Shown piece by piece: positions 26,733-34,976 of a stretch of 64,000 nucleotides of DNA. The stretch is from Bacteroidaceae bacterium (GTDB lineage: Bacteria > Bacteroidota > Bacteroidia > Bacteroidales > Bacteroidaceae). The translations under genes and the position numbers were made by a program. The stretch lies in contig JAEEOB010000106.1 of the NCBI GenBank assembly GCA_016284045.1, forward strand, positions 1 to 64,000, given 5' to 3'. How positions within the stretch are numbered: position 1 is the stretch's first letter; each line of letters begins with the position of its first letter. The notes beneath the pieces are model-generated. The model worked only from the letters and a program-made list of their open reading frames with translations, had not been told where the DNA came from and made no database searches.

Positions 26733-26744
26733 TTATAGGGGTGT

Positions 26745-29700
26745 TTAATAGGTGAAGTCCTTGTCAATTATCCATCTTATGCTTTCTGCTTGCTTCTGAG
26801 CCATAAAATTGATGACGGCTACGATATCGGAGATATCCACTTTCCCGTCCTCGTTGACATCGGCATTGGCTCTCAGTGTGGTGCCGGCGATATGGTTGAT
26901 GATGGCTACGATATCACTGATGTTGATGACACCGTCTTCATTGACATCGCCAGGTAAGCCCGGTTGTGACTTGAGGGTCAGCGTCACATTGTCGAACCCG
27001 ATGATTTTCTCTTTGCCGTCGGAGTTGTGTACGGCTTCAAGACGGATGGTGGTAGAAGCCTTTCCGTCGCTGCTGAAGGTGAGCGATGTGGGCTGCCATG
27101 CCTGCTGGTTTTCCGCAGCGGGAGAGTTGCTTACGACAGCCCCCCCCTCTGTCTCGGCGCTGACTATGGCCTTTCCGCCCGAACCGCTGCTCCAGATGTC
27201 TGCAGTCAGTTCGTATTCACCCTCTTCCAGCAGCAGCTCCTGGGAGAGGGTGAGTGTGGGGACCCCCCAGTTCTGACGAATCCAGTAAGTGTGATTTCCA
27301 TGCTCCGCCGGTTTGTCGAGCACCGCGAAGAAACGGTCGAAATAGAGGTCGCCGCTCTGCAGGGCAGTCAGGTCGTTGTTGTTGGGCTCGCTGCGGCTCA
27401 CGGTCCATCCCTCGGGCACATAGATGGCGCGGTCGCTGCTCACGCCCGAGCCGCTCTGTACGCTGTAGCCCGATTCGAAATCACCGTTCAGCAGGGCTGA
27501 TGGCAGTTCAGCAGGCTGGTAGCCGATATCCTGAAGACCGCATATCTCCTCACGAGTGAGGCAGGTGCTGTAGAGCATGAATCCGGAGATGGTGCCGCTG
27601 AAATCAACATTATCCCCGTTGTAGGAGGTGTCCCACCACTGTGTGCGGCCTATGTAGTTACGGCTGTCAATGGCGTTCTCCACGAGCATGTATGCCTCGT
27701 TGGTGTTTGCCGTACCGCTCACGTCCTCGATGCCGTCGATATAGATTTTGGTGGTGTGGGTGGATGCGTTGTAGGTAACAGCCAGCTTGTATTCCTTGCC
27801 CGTCTGCAGCGTGGTGGCACCGCTCACCATCGTGGTGGTGCCTCCGTTGTATTTGATGCCGGCGGCAAGAGGGGAGAGACGGAGAAACACGCTGTTCTCC
27901 TTGTTGCAGCCGAAATCGTAGGCACGGGGCTGATGGGAGAGTGATGCTGCATTCACGGTCAGCAGGAAAGTATATGACCTTAGCCCTGTGAGCAGTCCTT
28001 CGGGAGCGGTTACGTAAGTGTTTGAAGCAAAGCCGTTGGCGGTGTTTTTCGTCATGTCAAGCACGTTTTTGCGCTCATATAGTATGTTTTGGGTGATGTC
28101 ACGTTTCAGACCGGTCACAGTGTAGGATCGTGTGCTGTTTCCGACGCGTGCGGTCAGTTCCACGGCCTTGTCCTCGGTGAGTGGCATCAGCGCACCGTCG
28201 CTTGTGATGACGCTCTCGTCGGAGGATGTCCAGCTCACTTCTTTTCCCAGGGATGTCTTGGGCAATACCAGGTCGGTGCGGGTGGAGGATGGCAGATTGA
28301 TGGTCTCAATAGCTTTCTGGTCGAGGATGGCTGAGATGTTTTCTTGCATGTGGTCCGTCATCGTCTTGACTGTCTGTGGAGAAGCGCAGGCATAGAAATC
28401 GGATTCATTAATAATCTCGTGGTTGAAATCCGCTCCGTATGCGTTGGCTGTTCCTCCTTCCAGGTTTTCCACATCGATTACCTGGTCAAGCAGTCCGTTG
28501 CGGTAGAGGCTGAGCGTGTGGCCGTCGTAGGTCATGCTCAGCACCCACGTGGTCAGTTTGGTGGGGTGGTTGTCACCATTTGTCCCGCCGCTTTTCGTCG
28601 CCCAGTCGTCTGAGGTGTAGAGGCGGTTCTGGCTTTTGTATTCCTTGCCGTCGATGGTTACTACCGGGTAGCCGTCGGTGCCGAGACTATAGACAAGTGG
28701 CTTTTCATCGCCAATTTGGAACAACGGACCATAGTATTTGTCGTGGTTCATGGCGAATGCGATGTTCAATGTCTTGTTTGGGGCAAGGCAGATGCAGTCG
28801 GTGCGTGGATTCTCATCATCGGATTGCTCCGCAGTGAATGGTTCTTTCCATTCGTAATCACAACGGATGCCGGTAGGATAGCCTTTCGGATAGTTGGTGT
28901 TGACCATCCAGTAGTAATAATCACCGTTCATCCAGGTAAGCCGCATCTGGCTGTTTTGGGAGCCTGGCATGACAAACGGACGGATGTTGTTCTTCTCTGA
29001 GCCGCTGGTCACCTGCTCCGAGCTGACCACTTTCCCCTCGTCGTCGAGGGTGTATTTCCAGATTTCATACACACCGTCTTTGTTGAAAACACCGCTCTTG
29101 GTCGGGATGCTGAGGTAAAGGTCGTTCACGTTGTCGGGGTCGATGGCCATACCTCCGCTGTAGCACCGTTCCGTCTGGTTCCAGTTCAGGTGGAAGGCAT
29201 GTCCGCCGTTGGCAATCCGTGTGTTGCGCCATGCGGTGCCGGTCCAGCGGGAGTACCAATAGACATGAGTGGTCTTTGCCTGGTCGATATGCGGATATGC
29301 GATGACGGGATGCTCGTCAGCGTCGAGGCTGATTTGCCACACCCAGTTGCGTGTGTCGGCGGTCTTGTCAACAACGGTCATCGGATAGCTGTTGGCATAG
29401 CTGTCGCTTTTCGACACATTGAACGGGCCGCTGCTGATGGTGCTGAGCTGCTTGCCCTGTATGTCGCGTAGGACAGGACCGTTACCCTTGTTGATGTCGA
29501 TGACGTTGAAATAAAGCCAGTCGGGCATCTCGTTGTCGGGGTGGCCTGTGGTGTAGGAGAGGTAGATCTTGTCCTTGCCGTTGCTTTGGTATTTGGCATA
29601 GGGGCGGGCACCGGTGGATTGCACAATCTGCTTAGGACCGAAGTCAAACTTACAGTTGCCGTCAGCGTCGGGCATGGTCAGCCGCGCGATGGTGGGATGC

Positions 29701-30218
29701 CAGTTGATCCCTCGCCAGCACAGGTAGATATGGTCGGGGTCATCGCTCAGGATAAACGGCGAGGGGTAGGTGGTGTTGTTGGCTGTGCTCAGGCTCTTCT
29801 CCTCGCCCAATCGGCTGATGTCGCCTGGCACGGTGGATATCCGGTACCAGATCTTCGGCTCGTCGGTGTGGCGGGTGTAGAAAATCATCACCCGCTCGTC
29901 GGGCAGCACGATAAAGGTGGGGTTGTTGTGGTCGTCGGGCTGGAAATAGGAGCGCACCAGCACGTCGGTCTTCCGTTGTTTCTTCCAGTCGTACTGAGTG
30001 GCTTTCACGTTGCCGTGAACGTCGATGTAGCCGATATAGGTGCTGTTGATGCTGCCGTCGGCATTCTCATAATGGATGGCGCGAGGGTCGGCAAACCAGC
30101 ACCAGGCACCCTCGTCTGTCACCTCGTTACTGCTGAATTGGCTGTTCTGGCTCTGTGCCTGCATCTCTGTGAGACAACCGAAAACCAGCAGAGCTATCAT
30201 AAATAATCTGTTCATCAT
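26745..30218 (-). CDS. Large secreted BNR-propeller / LamG / dockerin-like polysaccharide-active protein
   Basis: 1157 residues with a signal peptide (FMIALLVFGCLTEMQAQS). Order: a beta-propeller of the BNR_4 kind (residues about 30-520; GAWCWFADPRAIHYE, TYIGYIDVHGNVKA, FYTRHTDEPKIWYR, YPSPFIL), an Ig-like domain (about 640-720; VSWTSSDESVITSDGALMP), a LamG-like jelly roll (about 730-905; YKLAVTYNASTHTTKIYIDG), a carbohydrate-binding-like sandwich starting LNGDFESGYSV (about 920-1075), and two dockerin-like repeats (GDVNEDGVINISDIVAIIN, VNEDGKVDISDIVAVIN). BNR_4 members include lyases and glycosidases on plant or algal polysaccharides; the substrate cannot be told. Its 5' leader carries a TTAACTCC hairpin array. 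Confidence 0.75.
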   Translation of the reverse strand: MMNRLFMIALLVFGCLTEMQAQSQNSQFSSNEVTDEGAWCWFADPRAIHYENADGSINSTYIGYIDVHGNVKATQYDWKKQRKTDVLVRSYFQPDDHNNPTFIVLPDERVMIFYTRHTDEPKIWYRISTVPGDISRLGEEKSLSTANNTTYPSPFILSDDPDHIYLCWRGINWHPTIARLTMPDADGNCKFDFGPKQIVQSTGARPYAKYQSNGKDKIYLSYTTGHPDNEMPDWLYFNVIDINKGNGPVLRDIQGKQLSTISSGPFNVSKSDSYANSYPMTVVDKTADTRNWVWQISLDADEHPVIAYPHIDQAKTTHVYWYSRWTGTAWRNTRIANGGHAFHLNWNQTERCYSGGMAIDPDNVNDLYLSIPTKSGVFNKDGVYEIWKYTLDDEGKVVSSEQVTSGSEKNNIRPFVMPGSQNSQMRLTWMNGDYYYWMVNTNYPKGYPTGIRCDYEWKEPFTAEQSDDENPRTDCICLAPNKTLNIAFAMNHDKYYGPLFQIGDEKPLVYSLGTDGYPVVTIDGKEYKSQNRLYTSDDWATKSGGTNGDNHPTKLTTWVLSMTYDGHTLSLYRNGLLDQVIDVENLEGGTANAYGADFNHEIINESDFYACASPQTVKTMTDHMQENISAILDQKAIETINLPSSTRTDLVLPKTSLGKEVSWTSSDESVITSDGALMPLTEDKAVELTARVGNSTRSYTVTGLKRDITQNILYERKNVLDMTKNTANGFASNTYVTAPEGLLTGLRSYTFLLTVNAASLSHQPRAYDFGCNKENSVFLRLSPLAAGIKYNGGTTTMVSGATTLQTGKEYKLAVTYNASTHTTKIYIDGIEDVSGTANTNEAYMLVENAIDSRNYIGRTQWWDTSYNGDNVDFSGTISGFMLYSTCLTREEICGLQDIGYQPAELPSALLNGDFESGYSVQSGSGVSSDRAIYVPEGWTVSRSEPNNNDLTALQSGDLYFDRFFAVLDKPAEHGNHTYWIRQNWGVPTLTLSQELLLEEGEYELTADIWSSGSGGKAIVSAETEGGAVVSNSPAAENQQAWQPTSLTFSSDGKASTTIRLEAVHNSDGKEKIIGFDNVTLTLKSQPGLPGDVNEDGVINISDIVAIINHIAGTTLRANADVNEDGKVDISDIVAVINFMAQKQAESIRWIIDKDFTY

Positions 30219-30240
30219 GTCGTAGTTTTTTTATTTATTT

Positions 30241-30325
30241 GGAGTTAAAATTTCATTTGGAGTTATAATTCCTGTCAGGAATTGGAGTTAATCCTTCGGA
30301 TGGAGTTAACGAGCCTGCGGCTCGT
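30241..30325. repeat. GGAGTTAA / mini-hairpin array in the BNR-gene leader
   Basis: Octamers GGAGTTAA at 30241, 30284 and 30302 (plus GGAGTTAT at 30259) are separated by inverted repeats AATTCCTG-T-CAGGAATT (30267-30283), ATCC-TTC-GGAT (30291-30301) and ACGAGCC-TGC-GGCTCGT (30309-30325). On the message strand of the gene at 30218 the octamer reads TTAACTCC. Confidence 0.85.
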
Positions 30326-30374
30326 GGATGCTAGTTTTGCCAATGATAATACAATATCCATTTACTTGCTATTG

Positions 30375-30382
30375 CAAATTTA
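30375..30382 (-). promoter_or_regulatory. Bacteroidota -7 element for the BNR-protein gene
   Basis: The minus strand reads TAAATTTG. It lies 157 bases upstream of the start, so the hairpin array at 30241-30325 would be inside the transcribed leader. Confidence 0.55.
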
Positions 30383-30472
30383 GTTGAAAAAATCCAAATA
30401 ACACGCTTTATTTAAAAGTTTTAATTAGGTTGATTTATTAAAGAGTTAAAAATTTCTTGGTTGAGCGGTATA

Positions 30473-31921
30473 TTATAACTCATTCACAAACAAATCGTCA
30501 AGCATTACCTCACTTTGAATGTTTTGCCACCCTGCGTTTTTCTCCACACCATCGGATGTGATCATTGTGAGATATAAAGATTTGGATGTTCTTGTCAAGG
30601 CTCTGAAAGCCTCACGTCTGTCAATCATTCGCTTTGCATAATCATTAGAAATGGAAAAAGAAGAGTTTGCATATTTCATCTCACAGAGATTGATGGTGTT
30701 GTCGCTTCGGTCGAGAATCAAGTCTATTTGTCCGCCTTGATGCTGCTTGCCGTCTTTGTCGGTAAATGTTTGCCAAGAATAAGAGCATACATTACATAAA
30801 ATGCCTGAAATACCCAGTTTCATCTTTATTTGCTGAACATGATGCAAACAAATCTGTTCGAATGCATATCCTTCCCATGAGGAAATGTTCATTTGGCGGT
30901 GACTCCAGTAACTGGGGTCGCCACCGTTATACGATTTGACAAAACGCAGATAGAACAGGGTATACAGGTCCGTCAACTGATACATGGTGTTCCGATCTGT
31001 TTTACCGAATGCATTATAAGAACGGATAAAGTCGCAATTGCAAAGATCGGACAGAACCTCGGAGAAAAAACCTGTGTCTTCACACTTCACCTCTGACAGT
31101 ATTTCCTTTCGTGTCATTCCTTTCATTTTGTGTGAGAGACACTCTACAACTTTGCGGTATAATGACGATTCCCGGAATAGCGATTTGAATAAAAATACGT
31201 ATTCGGTTTTCAGGGGAGCATTACTCCCGAAAAACAGTCTGTCAATATTTTGGGCAACACTCTCCTCGCGGCGCAACATGTTCAGGTAGAATGGTGTGCC
31301 ACCAACCGACATGTATAATTCTGTCACTTGCTTCCTTGAAAGAGCAAAACCTCTGGATGTCAAAAACTCCTCGGTCTCTAAAAGATTGAATGGACGAAGA
31401 TAAATAGACTGTGTCACTCTGTTGTGAAGTCCTCCCTTGTCGCCAAGAAGTTTGTTGGTCATCCATGTAGTGGCGGAGCCGCAAACAATTAACTTGATGT
31501 TTGAATGTTTTGATGCCCATTCGTTCCAAAAAAGTTCAAATGCTTTCATAAAACGTGAGCGTGGTGTGTCAAGCCATGGAAGTTCATCAATAAAAATGAT
31601 TATTTGCTTCTCAGATAGCTTTTCTTCAAGAAAATTCTGTAGAGCAAACATGGCTTCTATCCAATCGCTTGGAGTGGGGCATTTCTTACCTGAATATTTC
31701 TCCACCTGATGAACGAAGTTCTGTAGTTGTTCCTTGCGGGTTCCCTCATATATTCCAGTCATGTAAAATGCGTATTCTTGTGAGAACAAGCTGTCAACAA
31801 GAAAGGTTTTGCCGATGCGTCGTCTACCATAAATCGCAACAAATTCAGGGCGATTGCTCTTGTAGATGTCTTTTAGAATGTCAATTTCGCGCTTACGTCC
31901 TATAATTGAGCTGTTTGTCAT
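30473..31921 (-). CDS. AAA ATPase with DUF234 nuclease-like C-terminus
   Basis: 482 residues. The N-terminal ATPase has Walker A IYGRRRIGKTFLVDSL (about 30-45) and Walker B QIIIFIDELPWLD (about 110), the archaeal-type ATPase family (PF01637-like). A winged-helix middle region leads to a DUF234 C-terminus with QIDLILDRSDNTINLCEMKY, a D...ExK arrangement like PD-(D/E)XK nucleases. Such genes are frequent and often multi-copy in Bacteroidota; they are suspected of defence or mobile-element roles without firm evidence. It is monocistronic with its own promoter, next to a hairpin element. Confidence 0.85.
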   Translation of the reverse strand: MTNSSIIGRKREIDILKDIYKSNRPEFVAIYGRRRIGKTFLVDSLFSQEYAFYMTGIYEGTRKEQLQNFVHQVEKYSGKKCPTPSDWIEAMFALQNFLEEKLSEKQIIIFIDELPWLDTPRSRFMKAFELFWNEWASKHSNIKLIVCGSATTWMTNKLLGDKGGLHNRVTQSIYLRPFNLLETEEFLTSRGFALSRKQVTELYMSVGGTPFYLNMLRREESVAQNIDRLFFGSNAPLKTEYVFLFKSLFRESSLYRKVVECLSHKMKGMTRKEILSEVKCEDTGFFSEVLSDLCNCDFIRSYNAFGKTDRNTMYQLTDLYTLFYLRFVKSYNGGDPSYWSHRQMNISSWEGYAFEQICLHHVQQIKMKLGISGILCNVCSYSWQTFTDKDGKQHQGGQIDLILDRSDNTINLCEMKYANSSFSISNDYAKRMIDRREAFRALTRTSKSLYLTMITSDGVEKNAGWQNIQSEVMLDDLFVNEL

Positions 31922-31947
31922 AATAATGTGTTGTTGGTTTTGTTTGT

Positions 31948-31978
31948 CAAAGATATAGCTTTTTATACAAACAACAAA
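31948..31978 (-). promoter_or_regulatory. Promoter of the DUF234 ATPase gene
   Basis: On the minus strand: TTTG (complement of 31975-31978), 19-nt spacer, TATCTTTG (complement of 31948-31955). Full consensus, 26 bases before the ATG. Confidence 0.8.
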
Positions 31979-31979
31979 A

Positions 31980-32056
31980 TTTTTAACATTTATTATACTA
32001 CGGTAACCCGATTTTTTTTGGGGTTACCGTAGTGGTTCACGATGTTTTTAACATTT
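31980..32056. repeat. 13-bp perfect hairpin flanked by 12-bp direct repeats
   Basis: ACTACGGTAACCC (31997-32009) and GGGTTACCGTAGT (32021-32033) pair perfectly around an 11-nt T-rich loop. TTTTTAACATTT flanks this on both sides at 31980-31991 and 32045-32056. It sits just upstream of the ATPase promoter. It could be a terminator, an operator, or a small inserted element with target duplication. Confidence 0.7.
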
Positions 32057-32673
32057 CGTCATGAAGAATTCATCTTTCTTTATAGCTTTAGCGTCTGCAA
32101 AAAAATACAACTTATGTGCGCAGGTACTTCAGGATTTTGTGTGGAAATTTTAACGAACAAAGATGAGAAAGATTTTGTAGATGTTTTTAATAAGATATGC
32201 CATGGCATTAAGGGTGGTTCTAAAAATTCTGAATTAATATAACATTTCTAATGGATGGTTTCATCTCGATTGCTTTTTACTTTGCGAACATTCATAAATT
32301 GTTTTCATACTGATTAGTTTTTTAATTGTTTTGAAATCTGCTGCAAAGTTATTATCATGTTCTCCTTGTTCTTATCAGTTTTGCTGATAAATTGGAAAAA
32401 ATGTTTAAAATGAAAAATACAGATTCAAGAAGCTGATGTGAAGAATAAAACGAAAACTTCTTTTTCAGAATCATAGTGTCTGTATGGTTCATCATTGCTG
32501 TTGAAAAACAGTATCAGTTGAATGGACAATTAAGGTAGAAGCATTGAAAAAGAAGCAAAAAGCAGTCCATTGGACTGAGAAAAAACCTTCGCGGAAAAAA
32601 CCATGCGGACGATTTTTAGCTAAGTGTGTTAATATCAGTATATAATCTAAATGCGAAAGTTAAATTTGTTATT
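32057..32673. other. 617-bp AT-rich stretch without a recognisable gene
   Basis: No convincing coding region: a 66-codon plus-strand frame at 32042-32242 lacks recognisable motifs. Base composition is lower in GC than its neighbours, consistent with degraded or acquired DNA. I see no RNA gene. Confidence 0.4.
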
Positions 32674-33927
32674 TTAATAATCTTCTTCCTCCTCATCATA
32701 TTCCTCATACTCTTCATCATATTCCTCATCCTCCTCATCATATTCCTCATCCTCCTTATCATCGTAGCTGTAAGTGGTTGTGGACTTGTTGGTTGGAGCC
32801 CATTCACGGTAGGCGTCGGCATAGCCGTGGTTGAAGCCGAGAATGAACGTCTGCTTGTTGTTGCCGCTGTAGGATGAGCCGTTGCGCCAGTCGCGGTAGC
32901 CATTGTAGCCAGATCCCTCTATCGCGTCCTCCTGACCCTGATAAAAGCCTTTCTTGTAGCCGTCGAGATAGGGTTTTGTGGTGTTCGTTCGGCGGTTTGC
33001 CTTCATGCTGCTGTCAATCCGTTTCTGTTGCAGCTCTTCGAAAGTCATGTCCAGTTCAGACTTTTCTGCAGCCGGCTTTGTCTTTTCCACCTGAACCGTC
33101 GTTTCCTCTTCGCCAATGGCTTTCTTCGACTCTTCAATTGCATTCAGGGCTTCTTTGATGGTCTCGTCAGGATTTACCGAACCGAGAATATACCTTTCCA
33201 CTTCTGCTGCTGCGCTGTCAACGGTTCCTTTAGTTACACCGTCTGCAGACCGTGATGCCGTGTCCACAACAGTCTTTATGGGGAATTTGTAATATGTGTT
33301 TTTTTTCTGTGATTTACATGCTCTATGGATGAATGAGAAGTAAATAATCCAAGCGATGAACGTAATAATCAACCCTATCTTTTTGTAATTAGTGTTTTGT
33401 GTGCCCTGTCTGTTTGGCTTTGTTCCGCCTCCCTGCTGTGACGGCGGTTGCTGATTCGGATAGGGCTGAGGTGTAGTGGTGTTCTGCTGCCCTGTCTGAC
33501 GTCTGTTTGCCGGTTGTTCCCACCAGTTTTTTTTCTTTTGTGGTCTCTGTGGCTGCTGACTGGGCTGTGGTGTCTGAGTTACTGATGACGGTGTGGTTTC
33601 TGTCGATGTTGGCAGGCCGCATTTCCATCCTATAGCCCATGCTATGCTGTTGAGCAGGCTACCAATCAGTTCCTGCTTGTAGCCATAGATATGTTCGAGC
33701 CGGTTTTGTATTTTCAGCAGTTCTGTCTGTTGTTCTGCTGCCGTTTTTCCATCCGCCTTTTGTATAGTGGTGCCGCAATGCTCATCGATGAAGCTGGTCA
33801 ATATCCATCGGTGCGCCGGATTTTCAAATCCGCCGTAGTCGGAGACCATGTTCACGAGCCTCTCCTCATTGAGCATCTCAAGTCCGTAGGTGCTTAGTAT
33901 GATTTTAAGCGCTTTGCGTAGTTCCAA
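32674..33927 (-). CDS. Single-pass membrane protein with Pro/Gln linker and acidic-tyrosine repeat tail
   Basis: 417 residues, function unknown. Residues 1-100 form a helical domain (ALKIILSTYGLEMLNEERLV, then WILTSFIDEHCG) that I have no family for. A Pro/Gln/Thr-rich linker follows (110-180), then one membrane helix (IGLIITFIAWIIYFSFIH, about 185). Next come a helical stretch and a region with GYKKGFYQGQEDAIEG, GYRDWRNG and ILGFNHGYADAYREW. The tail is an acidic tyrosine repeat (DEEYDEEDEEYDEEYEEYD). The start is TTG at 33925-33927. The gene sits beside the longest 9-bp repeat array. Confidence 0.7.
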   Translation of the reverse strand: MELRKALKIILSTYGLEMLNEERLVNMVSDYGGFENPAHRWILTSFIDEHCGTTIQKADGKTAAEQQTELLKIQNRLEHIYGYKQELIGSLLNSIAWAIGWKCGLPTSTETTPSSVTQTPQPSQQPQRPQKKKNWWEQPANRRQTGQQNTTTPQPYPNQQPPSQQGGGTKPNRQGTQNTNYKKIGLIITFIAWIIYFSFIHRACKSQKKNTYYKFPIKTVVDTASRSADGVTKGTVDSAAAEVERYILGSVNPDETIKEALNAIEESKKAIGEEETTVQVEKTKPAAEKSELDMTFEELQQKRIDSSMKANRRTNTTKPYLDGYKKGFYQGQEDAIEGSGYNGYRDWRNGSSYSGNNKQTFILGFNHGYADAYREWAPTNKSTTTYSYDDKEDEEYDEEDEEYDEEYEEYDEEEEDY

Positions 33928-33963
33928 GGTGTGATTCTTTTGGGGGGGGTGATAGGTTTTAGG

Positions 33964-34071
33964 CTTACTAGGTTTACTAGGTTAACTAGGCTTACTAGGT
34001 TTACTAGGTTAACTAGGCTTACTAGGTTAACTAGGCTTACTAGTTTTACTAGGTTAACTAGGCTTACTAGG
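33964..34071. repeat. Period-9 ACTAGG array in the leader of the membrane-protein gene
   Basis: Twelve units of the form [C/T]T[T/A]ACTAGG follow each other in 9-bp register, except one unit with a 1-bp slip near 34043. Units cycle CTTACTAGG, TTTACTAGG, TTAACTAGG, giving a higher-order period of 27. It ends about 37 bases upstream of the TTG start at 33927. Confidence 0.9.
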
Positions 34072-34108
34072 GATTTTTTGGGGGGTAGGTTGTTTAGGGA
34101 TGACGAAA

Positions 34109-34150
34109 ATTCATCATTCTTCATTCATCATTCTTCATTCATCATTCTTC
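34109..34150. repeat. Period-7 array, ATTCATC/ATTCTTC, at the plsC 3' end
   Basis: ATTCATC and ATTCTTC alternate three times (period 7, higher-order 14). The array includes the stop codon and last codons (Lys-Asn-Glu-Glu) of plsC. Confidence 0.9.
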
Positions 34151-34867
34151 ATTTTTTTCCAGCTTGCTGTGGATGATGTCCCATGTGTCCTGCATGAACT
34201 TCTTGGTGGGGTGCTGCCGATAGACTTCTGTAGGGATAACATCGTGGACAAAAAGTCGGAGTGTGCCGTGACTGACAGACTTCGCTTTGCGGCTGAATAT
34301 CTTGAAGGAGCCGTTTATAGTCATGGGCACGATTGGTAGCCCAATCTCGTTGGAGAGCATGAAGGCTCCCCGCTTGAACTCTCCCATCTCCCCGTCGAAA
34401 GTGCGGGTGCCCTCAGGGAATATCACCATCGACATACCACCCTGCAGTGTCTTACGTGACTGTTGTACTGCCTTCTGTATGCCGCTGCGTGTGTCATCAA
34501 CAAAAATCTGGCCAGACACCTTGCACGCCAGCCCCACAAACGGAATCTTACGCAGGTATTCCTTCATCATCCATTTGAAGTTGTGACCAAGATATCCGTA
34601 AATCAGGAAGATGTCGAAATATCCCTGATGGTTAGCCAGAAACACATACGACTGCTTCTTCGACAGTTTCTCTCTGCCCTCTACCTTGATTCCGAGCAGG
34701 AACAACCGGCAGGTGAAGCGCGACCACCACTTGCACATGAAATAATCCACGATGTCTTTGTCGCCCAGAAGGGCAGCGAACATAATGATCAGCGCTGTGA
34801 TAATGGTGATTATCACAAATAGTGGTAGCGCGATACAAAAAGAATACAGTTTATATAAGAAATTCAT
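34142..34867 (-). CDS. plsC: 1-acyl-sn-glycerol-3-phosphate acyltransferase
   Basis: 241 residues. An N-terminal membrane segment (ALPLFVIITIITALIIMFAAL) precedes the acyltransferase motifs NHQGYFDIF (H-x4-D, about 78), a KEYLRKIPFVG stretch, FPEGTRTFDG (about 150) and IVPMTING. It makes phosphatidic acid, the substrate of CdsA, at the inner membrane. It lies 110 bases downstream of the metallophosphoesterase gene on the same strand. That spacer is a hairpin/octamer array. Confidence 0.92.
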   Translation of the reverse strand: MNFLYKLYSFCIALPLFVIITIITALIIMFAALLGDKDIVDYFMCKWWSRFTCRLFLLGIKVEGREKLSKKQSYVFLANHQGYFDIFLIYGYLGHNFKWMMKEYLRKIPFVGLACKVSGQIFVDDTRSGIQKAVQQSRKTLQGGMSMVIFPEGTRTFDGEMGEFKRGAFMLSNEIGLPIVPMTINGSFKIFSRKAKSVSHGTLRLFVHDVIPTEVYRQHPTKKFMQDTWDIIHSKLEKNEE

Positions 34868-34869
34868 TC

Positions 34870-34972
34870 GGGAGCTAAAATTAAATTTGGAGTTAATTCT
34901 ACGAATGGGAGTTAATCCCTGCGGGATGGAGTTAAAGTCCTTCGGAAATGGAGTTAAATACGGAATTGGAGT
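34870..34972. repeat. GGAGTTAA / mini-hairpin array in the plsC leader
   Basis: GGAGCTAA (34870) and GGAGTTAA at 34889, 34908, 34928 and 34950 alternate with hairpins ATTC-TAC-GAAT (34896-34906), ATCCC-TGC-GGGAT (34915-34927) and TCC-TTC-GGA (34938-34946). A last GGAGT is at 34968. It begins 3 bases from the plsC start codon and fills the spacer to the upstream gene. Confidence 0.9.
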
Positions 34973-34976
34973 GCCT

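Noticed and set aside
32042-32242. 66-codon frame beginning MFLTFRHEEFIFLY
   Set aside because: Starts right beside the hairpin element, has no recognisable motif, no neighbour context and low GC; kept as gene-free sequence.
33964-34071. CRISPR-like appearance of the tandem arrays
   Set aside because: Units are 7-10 bp and adjacent, with no unique spacers, no 24-37 bp repeats, and no cas genes in the window.
33894-34176. Two open frames on opposite strands with Leu/Thr/Arg and Leu/Val/Asn repeats across the 9-bp array
   Set aside because: A repeat with a period divisible by three has no stops and gives periodic peptides in any frame; there is no non-repeat coding content.
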